The notes beneath the pieces are model-generated. The model saw only the letters and a list, made by a program, of their open reading frames with translations. It was not told the DNA's origin and did no database searches. From Hyphomicrobiales bacterium (lineage in GTDB: Bacteria; Pseudomonadota; Alphaproteobacteria; Rhizobiales; Rhizobiaceae): 64,000 nt of DNA. The translations under genes were made by a program, and so were the position numbers. Each line of letters opens with the position of its first letter. The stretch's first letter is position 1. The stretch lies in contig NVSG01000002.1 of NCBI GenBank assembly GCA_002401155.1, forward strand, positions 160,223-224,222. Reading direction: 5' to 3'. Below are positions 45,935-54,493 of the stretch, one piece after another.

Positions 45935-46681
45935 ATGCAGATTGTAGCCGCCGGAAAGTGGGCCAGAAAACGAATTGTTTTTGCCTGTTGTGCTGTGTTG
46001 TTTTCGCTGTTCGCATTGGGTGGAAATCACGCCCACGCTGTTGCCAGAGATGCTGAAGTTATTCGCGGGTTTAACCTCACAGTATTCGGTGCTGAATATG
46101 CTCCTTTCGGTTTCCAGTCGCGCTACATCCGAAAATTTCGAAAACCTGTACGGTTTTATATCCATAATATGTCGAGAAAAAACCGTACCAAAGCCGTGCG
46201 ACGATTTATTCTCGGCCTGAATAGAAACATCAAAGGTCTGAAAACCCGGATAGTCTCTTCGCCGGCAAAAGCCAATTTCATTATCCATGTGGTCGACCGC
46301 AAAGACTATGTGAATATTGTGCGCACCAAAATCTATCGCCGTCCCAATGCCGCGACACCAGGCAAATGTCTGGTGCGGTCGGTTTTTTCCCGGCGCGGTA
46401 TTAAGCGCTCCGATGCCGCCATCGTTTCCGATGGTGGCGAGAAGCTTTTTAAGCGCTGCCTGATTGAGGAAATTTTGCAGGGGCTGGGTCCATTGAACGA
46501 ACACAGAAGCCTTTGGCGTAGTGTTTTTAATGATGCTTCCAAGCAGGTTTCCTTCACCAGATTCGACCGCTTGATCCTGAATATGCTCTATGATCCCCGG
46601 ATCAAAAATGGCGCATCCTTGGAAAAAGTACAAAAAATTCTGCCCGAAGTACTGCGCTCTGCAAAGAGAAGAGTTCGATAA
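45935..46681 (+). CDS. DUF2927 secreted protein
   Basis: A 248-residue protein with an N-terminal signal peptide (hydrophobic residues 14-28, likely cleavage after HAHA). The rest resembles DUF2927, a family of unknown function in alphaproteobacteria. Visible features are RKFRKPVRFYIHNMSRKN, FIIHVVDRKDYVNIV, a conserved Cys in KCLVRSVF and another in KRCLIEEILQGLGPLNE. The C terminus is helical and basic. Its position beside two L,D-transpeptidase genes suggests an envelope role (inference). GGGAGG lies 11 bases before the ATG, with a four-codon mini frame (ATGTTCAGCTAA) between. Confidence 0.75.
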   Translation: MQIVAAGKWARKRIVFACCAVLFSLFALGGNHAHAVARDAEVIRGFNLTVFGAEYAPFGFQSRYIRKFRKPVRFYIHNMSRKNRTKAVRRFILGLNRNIKGLKTRIVSSPAKANFIIHVVDRKDYVNIVRTKIYRRPNAATPGKCLVRSVFSRRGIKRSDAAIVSDGGEKLFKRCLIEEILQGLGPLNEHRSLWRSVFNDASKQVSFTRFDRLILNMLYDPRIKNGASLEKVQKILPEVLRSAKRRVR

Positions 46682-46846
46682 AATTTGGCCATGGTCCCAT
46701 AAGTAACGAATTGTTTACTATCTCCGCAAACCCTTTGCTTACTACGATTGCATCAAATTTTAATCAAAATGCATTGATTCATAATTCGGTTGTGACTTTA
46801 GAACATATACTCATCTGATTATCCCGTGTAACGTATGGGAATTATA

Positions 46847-46905
46847 GCACGATCCGAAAAGTGGAAACCGGTTTTCGGGCAAATTGTGCGTCAAACAAAG
46901 AGTAC
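46847..46905. repeat. Rhizobiales-type palindromic intergenic repeat, copy 1
   Basis: An element whose arms GCACGAT-CCGAAAA and TTTTCGG-GCAAATTGTGC form an imperfect hairpin, followed by GTCAAACAAAGAGTA. It resembles the palindromic repeat (containing CCGAAAAGTGG-AAACCGG-TTTTCGG) that is widespread between genes in rhizobia and brucellae. It sits 36 bases before the first L,D-transpeptidase gene, so it may lie in that gene's leader or promoter. Confidence 0.7.
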
Positions 46906-46940
46906 CTTAGTATCCGTTGACGATTAGTAGAGAGTACGTC

Positions 46941-47897
46941 ATGAAAAAATATGTAGCCATCATCGCCAGCCTTATTGTGCTGATAGTCGGCAGCCTTTCC
47001 TTTTCCCACGCTGGGTCACGTTATTCGTCTCAGCCCCCCATGGTGTTATCACCCAATCTTACTGCTCCTTGGGTTTTGCAATTGGAAAAGAGACCACGGG
47101 CCCACGCCCCCAGACAGGCCAGAAGAACCGTTATTCTGTCAAAGCCGGCTCAAAAACCGCGTCGTAAAGCAACTAGAATTCAAACGCGCAAGGCCAAGAT
47201 ACGCAAACTGCGTCGCAGCTCTCATAGAGCACGTATTGCCAGCACGACCCGTCGTGCCAGCCTGTCTCAGGTCAGCAGAAAGCATCGCGTTCGACCAATC
47301 ACCAAACGCACACCACGTTCCAAACAACGTGTATTCCTGAAGCGCCGCCCATTATTGAAGGCGCGCCCTTTGCTGAAATCGCGTAAAATCGTTCACCTGC
47401 GCAAAAAACCACCGTCACCAAAACCGCGTGGCAAAAAATACAATTCAGAGCTATTGCCACAAGTGGTCAGTTATTCTGGTGGCCATAAAGCCGGTACACT
47501 GATCGTCAATACCCAAACCCGTTTTCTCTATCTGGTCATGAGAGATGGCAGCGCACGCCGTTATGGCATTGGTGTTGGAAAACCCGGTTTCGAATGGTCT
47601 GGAAAACACAAAGTTTCCCGTAAAGCTGAATGGCCCACATGGACCCCGCCCAAAGAGATGATTAAGCGTGAAGCAGCAAAAGGCCATTACATTCCGGACT
47701 TTATGAAAGGTGGACCCAAAAATCCTCTTGGTGCCAGAGCCTTGTATCTTGGCAGCACTCTTTATCGTATCCATGGCACCAATCAGCCGTGGAGCATTGG
47801 CAAAGCGGTTTCCTCAGGGTGCATTCGCATGCGCAACGAAGATGTTATGGATCTGTATGAGCGGGTCAAAGTAGGCACGCAGGTTGTTGTAATCTAG
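46941..47897 (+). CDS. L,D-transpeptidase (YkuD) with basic linker
   Basis: A 318-residue exported enzyme that forms or remodels L,D cross-links in peptidoglycan, or attaches proteins to it. A signal/anchor (about residues 4-22) is followed by a strikingly Arg/Lys-rich region (about 50-165, with RPLLKARPLLKSRK-type repeats) and then the YkuD domain. Its catalytic motif is [20 protein letters not shown], with the Cys near residue 294. The basic linker may bind anionic wall or membrane components (inference). The ATG at 46941 is chosen because the signal peptide begins there. A terminator follows. Confidence 0.9.
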   Translation: MKKYVAIIASLIVLIVGSLSFSHAGSRYSSQPPMVLSPNLTAPWVLQLEKRPRAHAPRQARRTVILSKPAQKPRRKATRIQTRKAKIRKLRRSSHRARIASTTRRASLSQVSRKHRVRPITKRTPRSKQRVFLKRRPLLKARPLLKSRKIVHLRKKPPSPKPRGKKYNSELLPQVVSYSGGHKAGTLIVNTQTRFLYLVMRDGSARRYGIGVGKPGFEWSGKHKVSRKAEWPTWTPPKEMIKREAAKGHYIPDFMKGGPKNPLGARALYLGSTLYRIHGTNQPWSIGKAVSSGCIRMRNEDVMDLYERVKVGTQVVVI

Positions 47898-47926
47898 CGC
47901 CAAAAATTACTTCGCATTACCATTTG

Positions 47927-47959
47927 CAGCGGGCTTTTGAGATGAAGCCCGCTGTTTTT
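47927..47959 (+). terminator. Rho-independent terminator after the first L,D-transpeptidase
   Basis: CAGCGGGCTT (47927-47936) pairs perfectly with AAGCCCGCTG (47945-47954) around TTGAGATG and is followed by TTTTT. It lies 30 bases after the stop and separates the two transpeptidase transcripts. Confidence 0.9.
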
Positions 47960-48091
47960 GTATGTGGATCACAAGAGTTCAGATGTTTGACAAGCAAAAA
48001 TGTCACACCTCACAACAATGTGCGTGGAACAAAAAGGTAATCACTTGAGATACCATCGGGTAACTTGTTAGATAGCCCATCACGCGGAGGA

Positions 48092-48163
48092 ATGGATGAG
48101 GCTTTAAATCTTGATTCCGTACAAAGGGGTTTGGCGAAGTTTAAACTTGGATTCTCGATATGA
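48092..48163 (+). CDS. Possible 23-residue leader peptide overlapping the second L,D-transpeptidase
   Basis: A short frame ATG GAT GAG ... TCG ATA TGA whose stop TGA overlaps the ATG of the downstream gene (ATGA). The only strong ribosome site in this leader, GCGGAGG (48084-48090), is here and not in front of the transpeptidase. However, it is just one base from this ATG and five from another ATG (48096) that opens a three-codon frame. Translation coupled to the next gene is plausible; the peptide itself shows no known motif. Confidence 0.3.
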   Translation: MDEALNLDSVQRGLAKFKLGFSI

Positions 48164-48861
48164 TTTCAAAAATTATAGCAATTTTCGCGCTGGTTGCAGG
48201 CGTATTTATAACAAGTAATGTTGTGGCTGTTTCCGATGCTACAGCCGAGCGTATATACGATCATGCGCAGATGCGCTGGGTAAATGTTGATCCCAATCGA
48301 CGTAAATATACCAAAAAGGCAGCGCCGAGGAAATTCAACCGGCGCAATGTCACCATTCGTACCAACGAAAAACCGGGAACCATCATCATCCATACCGATG
48401 AAAAATTCCTGTATTATGTCACCGGTAAAAACCGGGCCATTCGCTACGGCGTTGGCGTTGGACGTGAAGGTTTCGGCTGGAATGGCCGCGTGAAAATCAA
48501 ACGTAAAGTTGAATGGCCAAGTTGGACTCCTCCGCGGGAAATGATCGTTCGCGAAGCAAAAAAAGGCCATCATCTGCCTGCACACATGAAGGGCGGCATT
48601 GAAAATCCTTTGGGAGCTCGCGCGCTTTATCTGTTCAAGGGAAACCGCGATACTCTTTACCGCATCCACGGTACCAATCAGCCATGGTCGATTGGTCTTA
48701 ATCTTTCATCCGGTTGTATCCGCATGGTCAATAAGGATGTTGAGCATCTTTATGCCCAAGCAAAAATCGGTACCAATGTTGTGGTGATCGGTCCTGGTCA
48801 GGACGCGTCAAAATACTTCACCCCATCGGTAAATCCATTGGCCGCCTTGTTTGGCGGCTAA
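48160..48861 (+). CDS. L,D-transpeptidase (YkuD)
   Basis: A 233-residue exported L,D-transpeptidase. A signal peptide (about residues 1-28, cleaved near SDATA) is followed by a short linker and the YkuD domain with [20 protein letters not shown] (catalytic Cys near residue 186). The catalytic domain is closely similar to that of the upstream gene, but the Arg/Lys-rich linker is absent, so the pair probably arose by tandem duplication. The ATG has no good ribosome site of its own; initiation may depend on the overlapping upstream short frame. A GC-rich hairpin (GCCGCC-TTGTTT-GGCGGC) overlaps its last codons. Confidence 0.9.
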   Translation: MISKIIAIFALVAGVFITSNVVAVSDATAERIYDHAQMRWVNVDPNRRKYTKKAAPRKFNRRNVTIRTNEKPGTIIIHTDEKFLYYVTGKNRAIRYGVGVGREGFGWNGRVKIKRKVEWPSWTPPREMIVREAKKGHHLPAHMKGGIENPLGARALYLFKGNRDTLYRIHGTNQPWSIGLNLSSGCIRMVNKDVEHLYAQAKIGTNVVVIGPGQDASKYFTPSVNPLAALFGG

Positions 48862-48913
48862 TAGGCCTTTTTGAAAATTTAGCCTGAAGGTGATTTGGCC
48901 GGAGGGCATTTTC

Positions 48914-49297
48914 ATGAAAGAAACAACACTCCCTGAGACAGCGGACGCGAAGTCGCCCGCTGGTGCTGACATCCGGTTCATCATGGATGGCACAACGGGC
49001 AATATGATCCACGCCTCCGTCCCTCCCCATCAAATCAATCGCGCTACAATCCACAGCACCGTCAGTGAATTCTGGTATGTGCTGGAAGGACAGGGGGAGA
49101 TTTGGAGAAGTGATGGCGCATCTGAAAAAGTCACCCAATTACTGGCGGGAACATCCATCGACATACCCGTGGGGACAGCGTTTCAATATCGAAACGTAGG
49201 GGAGAGCGATCTAAAGTTTATCTGTATCTCCATGCCGCCATGGCCCGGCGATGACGAAGCAAGTCCAGCTGAAGGCAAATGGAAGGCGACTTACTAA
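48914..49297 (+). CDS. Small cupin-domain protein
   Basis: A 127-residue single cupin. The central metal-site segment reads HASVPPHQINRATIHSTVSEFWYVLEGQGEIW, with the His and Glu residues of cupin motif 1, then IDIPVGTAFQYRNVGESDLKFICISMPPWPGDDEA for motif 2. Such proteins range from metal-dependent enzymes to binding proteins; no substrate can be assigned. GGAGGG precedes the ATG at 48914 by eight bases. Its stop codon overlaps that of convergent glcF (CTAA). Confidence 0.8.
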   Translation: MKETTLPETADAKSPAGADIRFIMDGTTGNMIHASVPPHQINRATIHSTVSEFWYVLEGQGEIWRSDGASEKVTQLLAGTSIDIPVGTAFQYRNVGESDLKFICISMPPWPGDDEASPAEGKWKATY

Positions 49298-50607
49298 GCC
49301 TCGCCAAGAAGACCTTCCATGCCTTTTGGCATGGCTCCGCCATAAGCCCAGTTTAGCAACTCAATTGTGTGACACATGGGGACGCCCACATCTGCGGATA
49401 GTTGGGTCAGACAGCCAATGTTTCCAGCGGAAATTAAATCTGGCTTCACCTTGGCGATGTTGCGCAATTTGCGATCCTTCAGGCGCCCGGCAATTTCCGA
49501 TTGCAGGATGTTATAAGTGCCAGCGGATCCGCAGCATAAATGTCCTTCGGGAATATCAACCACATCAAACCCCACAGCCGAAAGCAATCGCTTCGGCTCG
49601 TCTTTGATCTTTTGCCCATGCTGCATGGAACAGGCGGAATGATAGGCCAGTTTCAGTTTGCGACCTTTTTCGTTTTTGTCGAGTTCGCGCGAAGAAAGAT
49701 ATTCGGTAATGTCCTTGGCAAGCGACGCGATGGTCTTTGCCTTTTCAGCATAGACCGGGTCCAGTCGCAGCATATGACCATAGTCTTTTACCGCGGTGCC
49801 ACAGCCCGATGTGGTGATGATGATGGCGTCCAATCCGCCATTTTCAATCTCGTGCCACCACGCATCAATATTATTTCTGGCAGCGGCAAGCGAAGCATCT
49901 TCGCGGCCCATATGATGCACCAATGCCCCGCAACAGCCTTCTTTTGCAGGCACTACAATTTCAACGCCAATGCGTGAAAGCAATTCCAGCGTGGCTGCAT
50001 TGATACGCGGGTCCAACACTTGTTGAGCACAGCCAGATAGCATCGCCACCCGCCCAACTTTCGAAATTTCAGCAGAGGTAACAACCGGTAATCTAATCGC
50101 GGCAGGCAGACTTGAGGGTGCCAAGGAAAGCATCGCTGCCATTGGCTTCATTGCTGGAATTTTTGCAAATAATCCGGCAAAAGGTTTGGCTAATCTGGCC
50201 GCCTGCAAGGCAAAACGAAAACGCGAAGGATAGGGCAAAACCATCGCCAAGACATTGCGAAACAAACGATCCATAAAAGGGCGCTTATAGGTTTGCTGAA
50301 TATGAATACGCGCATGATCCACCAAATGCATATAATCGACGCCGGACGGGCAAGTTGTCGTGCAAGCCAAACACGACAGGCAGCGGTCAATATGTTTGAC
50401 GATTTTCTCATCCGCAGGCTTGCCGTTTTCCAGCATGTCCTTGATCAGATAAATTCGCCCGCGTGGACTGTCCAGTTCGTCGCCCAATGTCAGATAGGTC
50501 GGGCAGGTAGCAGTGCAAAATCCGCAATGAACGCATTTGCGCAGGATTTTTTCAGAAAAATCCACATGGGGGTCTTCTAATTGTTGAGGAGTGAAATTGG
50601 TTTGCAT
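49294..50607 (-). CDS. glcF: Glycolate oxidase iron-sulfur subunit
   Basis: GlcF passes electrons from glycolate oxidation to the respiratory chain. The 437-residue protein has two 4Fe-4S clusters in CVHCGFCTATCPTY (near residue 27) and CLSCLACTTTCPSGVDY (near 77), followed by two CCG-type domains (LSGCAQQVLDPRINAAT...GCCGALVHHMG and YHSACSMQHGQ...CCGSAGTYNI). It follows glcE by three bases and ends the operon, converging on the cupin gene. Confidence 0.95.
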   Translation of the reverse strand: MQTNFTPQQLEDPHVDFSEKILRKCVHCGFCTATCPTYLTLGDELDSPRGRIYLIKDMLENGKPADEKIVKHIDRCLSCLACTTTCPSGVDYMHLVDHARIHIQQTYKRPFMDRLFRNVLAMVLPYPSRFRFALQAARLAKPFAGLFAKIPAMKPMAAMLSLAPSSLPAAIRLPVVTSAEISKVGRVAMLSGCAQQVLDPRINAATLELLSRIGVEIVVPAKEGCCGALVHHMGREDASLAAARNNIDAWWHEIENGGLDAIIITTSGCGTAVKDYGHMLRLDPVYAEKAKTIASLAKDITEYLSSRELDKNEKGRKLKLAYHSACSMQHGQKIKDEPKRLLSAVGFDVVDIPEGHLCCGSAGTYNILQSEIAGRLKDRKLRNIAKVKPDLISAGNIGCLTQLSADVGVPMCHTIELLNWAYGGAMPKGMEGLLGEA

Positions 50608-50610
50608 GGT

Positions 50611-51822
50611 CTATCCGGCCTTCACTTGAGAGGCGTTCATTCGTCCGGGGTTTAAAATATTGGCCGGATCGAATTGTTGTTTGATGGCCGCTGATAGGGC
50701 TGCAACGCCCGGTGCTTCCGGCTGAAAGGAATTTGCCACATCATCTTTGTCGCTCGCGCGAACCAGCGTCACATGGCCGCCAATTCCAGAAAGACCATTG
50801 CGCAAAATCGTGGTCACGCCTGCCGAGCCGCCATTAGCACCAAGCGTCTCATCACAGGCAAAAACCCAAATCAGCCCACCGGCCCAATCAAGGAAATATT
50901 CCAGTTCTGCCTCATTCAAAATGCGGTTGAGAAAACCATCCGCATCGCCCGGCTTCACTGAAACCCGCCAGACCGAACCTGCTCGTCCGGCAAACTTGCT
51001 ACATTCCCGAACCTGTTGCCAGATATCCAGATGTTGCTTGTCATCAAGGCGGCTGATTGTGCCAAATGACTGCAACAATTCGCTGACACGCTCAGCGCGA
51101 TATTCCAGCTGATTGCTAAACCCTTCCAGCCGTATCAAGACCCGTGCCGCCTTATCGTCTGCCGGTAAATAGGCAAGACCCGTCGGATCAAACGGCGAGG
51201 TGGCAGCCTTCGACAGCGCCGCAATCGCTTCGCTATGCGCCGGGCCTTCCACAACGATGGTGGTGGTTTTTTCCGCCAGCGGCAAAACCTTGAATGATAC
51301 TTCGCTCAAAATACCCAATGTGCCAAAACTTCCGGCCAGCAGTTTTACCAAATCATAGCCGGTAACATTTTTCATCACCCGCCCACCATTCTTGACGATA
51401 TCACCCGTGCCATTGATGAAGCGAACACCGATCAGGCAATCGCGGCAAGCGCCGCCCTGAAATCGCTTCGGCCCGGAAATGCCGCAAGCCACCACGCCGC
51501 CAATGGTCGGTTCGCCCTTGCTACCCATTAACGGGCGATAATCGGCAGGTTCAAATGGCAAATGCTGGCCCTCTTTGGCCAACGCTTTTTCAATCTCCAC
51601 CAGAGGAGTTCCGGCCTTGGCAACGATGGTCAGTGCACCCGGTTCATAGAGCGTAATACCGCTCAACTTGGAGGTAGATAATTGCATATCCGCATTGACG
51701 GGATTGCCCAAACCAAGCCGTGTTCCACCACCAACAATCTCGATTGTCGTGGCATCAGCATTGGCTTTGCCAACGATTTCAGCGATCTCTTCTTCGCTGT
51801 TAGGATATTGAATATTGCTCAC
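50611..51822 (-). CDS. glcE: Glycolate oxidase FAD-binding subunit
   Basis: GlcE is a shortened FAD-linked oxidase subunit partnering GlcD and GlcF. The 403 residues contain the PCMH-type FAD region (IEIVGGGTRLGLGNPV, then GSKGEPTIGGVVACGISGPKRFQGGACRDCLIGVRFINGTG) and a C-terminal substrate-like domain. It starts with GTG, whose first base is the last base of the glcD stop, so its translation is probably coupled to glcD. Confidence 0.94.
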   Translation of the reverse strand: MSNIQYPNSEEEIAEIVGKANADATTIEIVGGGTRLGLGNPVNADMQLSTSKLSGITLYEPGALTIVAKAGTPLVEIEKALAKEGQHLPFEPADYRPLMGSKGEPTIGGVVACGISGPKRFQGGACRDCLIGVRFINGTGDIVKNGGRVMKNVTGYDLVKLLAGSFGTLGILSEVSFKVLPLAEKTTTIVVEGPAHSEAIAALSKAATSPFDPTGLAYLPADDKAARVLIRLEGFSNQLEYRAERVSELLQSFGTISRLDDKQHLDIWQQVRECSKFAGRAGSVWRVSVKPGDADGFLNRILNEAELEYFLDWAGGLIWVFACDETLGANGGSAGVTTILRNGLSGIGGHVTLVRASDKDDVANSFQPEAPGVAALSAAIKQQFDPANILNPGRMNASQVKAG

Positions 51823-53288
51823 TATGCAGCCTTATATTGATGGTTATTATTGCGCCGCGCATGGGTGATATCGATCGGGAAAACCTTGGCAGGGTTCAAC
51901 AACCATTGCGGGTCAAACACATCTTTCACCCGTAGCTGCATTTCCATGTCGATTTCGTTGAATTGATAGACCATCAAATCACGCTTTTCGATGCCAACCC
52001 CATGTTCGCCGGTGAGGCAACCGCCTACTTCCACGCAAAGTTTGAGAATATCCGCGCCAAACGCCTCGCATTTTTCAAGGTCGCTGGGGATGTTGGCATT
52101 ATATAAAATCAACGGATGCAAATTGCCATCGCCAGCGTGGAAAACATTAGCGACCTCAAGCCCGTAATGCTTTGCCATTTCCTGCATCCTGCCCAATACA
52201 AAGGGAAGCTGCGAGGTGGGAATGGTCCCGTCCATACACATATAATCGGCAATCTGCCCCATGGCACCAAAGGCAGCTTTTCGCCCTTTCCAGATGGCAT
52301 CCGATTGCGCCGCGGATTCACTTTCGCGCATTACTGCCGGATCATGGCGCTGGCAGATTTCCTTGATCTTGGTCAGTTGCTCATCGATTTCGCCGGGCGA
52401 ACCTTCAACTTCTACAATCAGCAGGGCATCCACATCGGTGGGGTATCCAGCCTTGGCAAAACGCTCGCAGGCGATGATCGCCGGACCGTCCATGAATTCC
52501 ATCGCCACCGGCAATACACCCGCACGTATAATATCGGAAACGCACGCACCTGCTACTTCGCTGGAATCAAAGCCAAGCAGAATAGGCCGCGCACCTTCCG
52601 GCTTGCGCAGAATTTTCAATGTTGCTTCGGTGACCATTCCAAATTGTCCCTCGGAACCACAAATCACTCCGAGCAAATCATAGCCCGCTGGGTCCAGATG
52701 CCCGCCGCCAATCTCGATGATGTCGCCATTCATCAAAACCATTTTTACCCCGAGCAGATTATTAGTGGTGACGCCATATTTGAGACAATGCGCTCCGCCG
52801 GAATTCATGCCGATATTACCCGCGATGGCGCAGGCCAATTGGCTGGAAGGATCGGGTGCGTAAAAGAAATCATTGCCGGAAACTTCGCCGCTCACCCCAA
52901 GATTGGTGATGCCGGACTGAACCGTTATGGTGCGGCTGTCATAGTCGATATCGAGCACTTCGTTCAGGCGCGATACACCAATGACAATGCTATCGGCAGT
53001 GGGCAGCGCGCCCCCCGAAAGCGAAGTTCCCGAACCGCGCGGAATAACCGGAAGACCAAGTTCGCTGCAAAGTTTCAAAGTGCGCGACACTTCCTCGGTG
53101 CTGCGCGGCAAAACAACCGCCAGCGGCGGACAGCGATAAGCCGCCAAACCATCACATTCATAAGCGATGGTTTCAGCTTCATCATGAATGACAATTTCTT
53201 CGCCAAGCTCAGATAATAAACGATCAATGATCTGGCTGCGCTCATTCATGATGTGCACATTGGGTATGGGCATGGAAATATCACTCAT
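51822..53288 (-). CDS. glcD: Glycolate oxidase catalytic FAD subunit
   Basis: GlcD oxidises glycolate to glyoxylate. The 488 residues include the FAD-binding PRGSGTSLSGGALPTADSIVIG, NIGMNSGGAHCLKYGVTTNNLLGVKMVLMNG and the C-terminal FAD-oxidase signature HAGDGNLHPLILYN...GGCLTGEHGVGIEKRDLM. The ATG at 53288 follows AAGGAG and matches the family N terminus; the frame extends upstream to 53360 without support. It heads glcD-glcE-glcF and diverges from a LysR regulator. Confidence 0.95.
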   Translation of the reverse strand: MSDISMPIPNVHIMNERSQIIDRLLSELGEEIVIHDEAETIAYECDGLAAYRCPPLAVVLPRSTEEVSRTLKLCSELGLPVIPRGSGTSLSGGALPTADSIVIGVSRLNEVLDIDYDSRTITVQSGITNLGVSGEVSGNDFFYAPDPSSQLACAIAGNIGMNSGGAHCLKYGVTTNNLLGVKMVLMNGDIIEIGGGHLDPAGYDLLGVICGSEGQFGMVTEATLKILRKPEGARPILLGFDSSEVAGACVSDIIRAGVLPVAMEFMDGPAIIACERFAKAGYPTDVDALLIVEVEGSPGEIDEQLTKIKEICQRHDPAVMRESESAAQSDAIWKGRKAAFGAMGQIADYMCMDGTIPTSQLPFVLGRMQEMAKHYGLEVANVFHAGDGNLHPLILYNANIPSDLEKCEAFGADILKLCVEVGGCLTGEHGVGIEKRDLMVYQFNEIDMEMQLRVKDVFDPQWLLNPAKVFPIDITHARRNNNHQYKAA

Positions 53289-53367
53289 GGCAATCTCCTT
53301 ATCTGGCTCAGTATTTTCTGAATTCAATGGTAAACTATTTTTACCACTTGCCGCAATCAATATTTAT

Positions 53368-53382
53368 TGTTAAAAATCAACA
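53368..53382. promoter_or_regulatory. Candidate LysR-type operator between glcD and the regulator
   Basis: TGTT-AAAAATC-AACA (53368-53382) is a 15-bp dyad in the 118-base divergent gap, 25 bases before the regulator gene. Interrupted AT-rich dyads of this size in divergent gaps are typical LysR binding sites. Assignment is by position and shape only. Confidence 0.35.
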
Positions 53383-53406
53383 TACATTAATTCCTGAAAG
53401 TTAAAA

Positions 53407-54312
53407 ATGGCAAATATCAGCGATATGGCAGTTTTCGCCAATGTGGTTGCCTCAGGCGGGCTAACCGCAGCGGGTCGCCAGCTTGGCATGTCACCGGCGG
53501 TGGTTTCCAAACGCCTGCGCAAACTGGAAGAGCAATTGGGTGCCAGATTATTGCATCGAACCACAAGGCAGGTTTCGCTCACCGAAGCAGGGCAAGGCTA
53601 TTATGACCGGGTGGTGGAAATCCTTGCTGACATCGAAAAGGCGGAGAGTTTCGTTTCCCGCCGGTCTGAATCTGTCCGAGGTATTTTGAAAATCTCCGCG
53701 CCCACCACCTTTGGCCGGCTCCACATCGCGCCCCATTTACGTGAATTTATGGAAGCTAATACCGACCTGACGGTCAATCTCGATTTGTCGGACCGGTTCG
53801 TCGATATCGTTGGTGAAGGTTTTGATATAGCAATCAGAATTGGCACACTGGATGATTCAACGCTGGTTGCAAAAAAACTGGCGAGCGTTCGAAGGGTCTT
53901 GTGCGCATCGCCCGAATATCTGGAAAGCCACCCCGAACTCAAGCAATTGCAGCAATTGGACGACCATCACTGCATCGCCACCCACAATCAAAACATCTGG
54001 AAACTTGACGGTCCCAACGGACCGGTGGATTACCGGGTGCATGGCGACTTGCAAACCAATTCAAGCGAAGTGGTGCGCGAGGCCGTGCTTGCAGGCTCTG
54101 GCATTGCGCTGCGTTCTACCTGGGATGTGGGGCCGGAACTGGCCAGCGGAAAATTGAAAATCCTGCTGCCTCAATATACCGGCAACAAACGCGCGGCCAT
54201 TTATGCCCTCTACCCAACGAGGAATTTCCTGCCTGCCAAGGTACGCGTTTTCATAGAATATCTGGCCGAGCTCTACGGTGCAAATCCGTATTGGGACAAG
54301 GGTTTGAGATAG
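53407..54312 (+). CDS. LysR family transcriptional regulator
   Basis: A 301-residue LysR-type regulator. The N-terminal winged helix (MANISDMAVFANVVASGGLTAAGRQLGMSPAVVSKRLRKLEEQLGARLLHRTTRQVSLTEAG compressed as residues 1-63) belongs to the CrgA/DsdC-like group, followed by a periplasmic-binding-like effector domain. It is transcribed away from glcDEF and is the natural candidate for their control, although in E. coli this role is taken by the GntR-type GlcC. A repeat copy begins immediately after its stop. Confidence 0.92.
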   Translation: MANISDMAVFANVVASGGLTAAGRQLGMSPAVVSKRLRKLEEQLGARLLHRTTRQVSLTEAGQGYYDRVVEILADIEKAESFVSRRSESVRGILKISAPTTFGRLHIAPHLREFMEANTDLTVNLDLSDRFVDIVGEGFDIAIRIGTLDDSTLVAKKLASVRRVLCASPEYLESHPELKQLQQLDDHHCIATHNQNIWKLDGPNGPVDYRVHGDLQTNSSEVVREAVLAGSGIALRSTWDVGPELASGKLKILLPQYTGNKRAAIYALYPTRNFLPAKVRVFIEYLAELYGANPYWDKGLR

Positions 54313-54441
54313 GTTTCTCACAGAGGCGGGGAAAACTGTGCAGGGGAAAAGAATGAGAGCCCGCAGGGCGAGCGTGGGAACCGGCGCTAATGCGCCGCGC
54401 CTTCGCAGGCCCGACCGATAGGGAGGATACGCCATGAGAGC
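54313..54441. repeat. Dispersed GATACGCC-family repeat, copy 4 (internal deletion)
   Basis: A 129 bp copy that begins one base after the LysR stop codon with GTTTCTCAC (54313-54321) and ends GGATACGCCATGAGAGC (54425-54441). The inner GAATGAGAGCCCGCAGGGCG and CCGGCGCTAATGCGCCGCGC match copies 3 and 5; the left third is deleted. Its right end CCGATAGGGAGGATACGCC is the reverse complement of the left end of copy 5. Confidence 0.85.
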
Positions 54442-54446
54442 AAAAA

Positions 54447-54487
54447 TGGTAAATATAATTGACCAATCCCCCCCTCAAACGCTATCG
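54447..54487 (+). promoter_or_regulatory. Candidate lldR promoter and GntR-type operator
   Basis: TTGACC (54459-54464) and CTATCG (54482-54487) are separated by 17 bases. TGGT (54447-54450) and ACCA (54462-54465) flank and overlap the -35 hexamer and resemble the half-sites of FadR-family GntR operators. The -10 hexamer ends six bases before the start codon, so the transcript may be leaderless. Autoregulation would follow (inference). Confidence 0.4.
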
Positions 54488-54493
54488 TGAATC

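Noticed and set aside
52116..53216. Plus-strand 366-codon frame opposite glcD
   Set aside because: It is antisense to the well-supported FAD subunit gene and has no recognisable domain or ribosome site.
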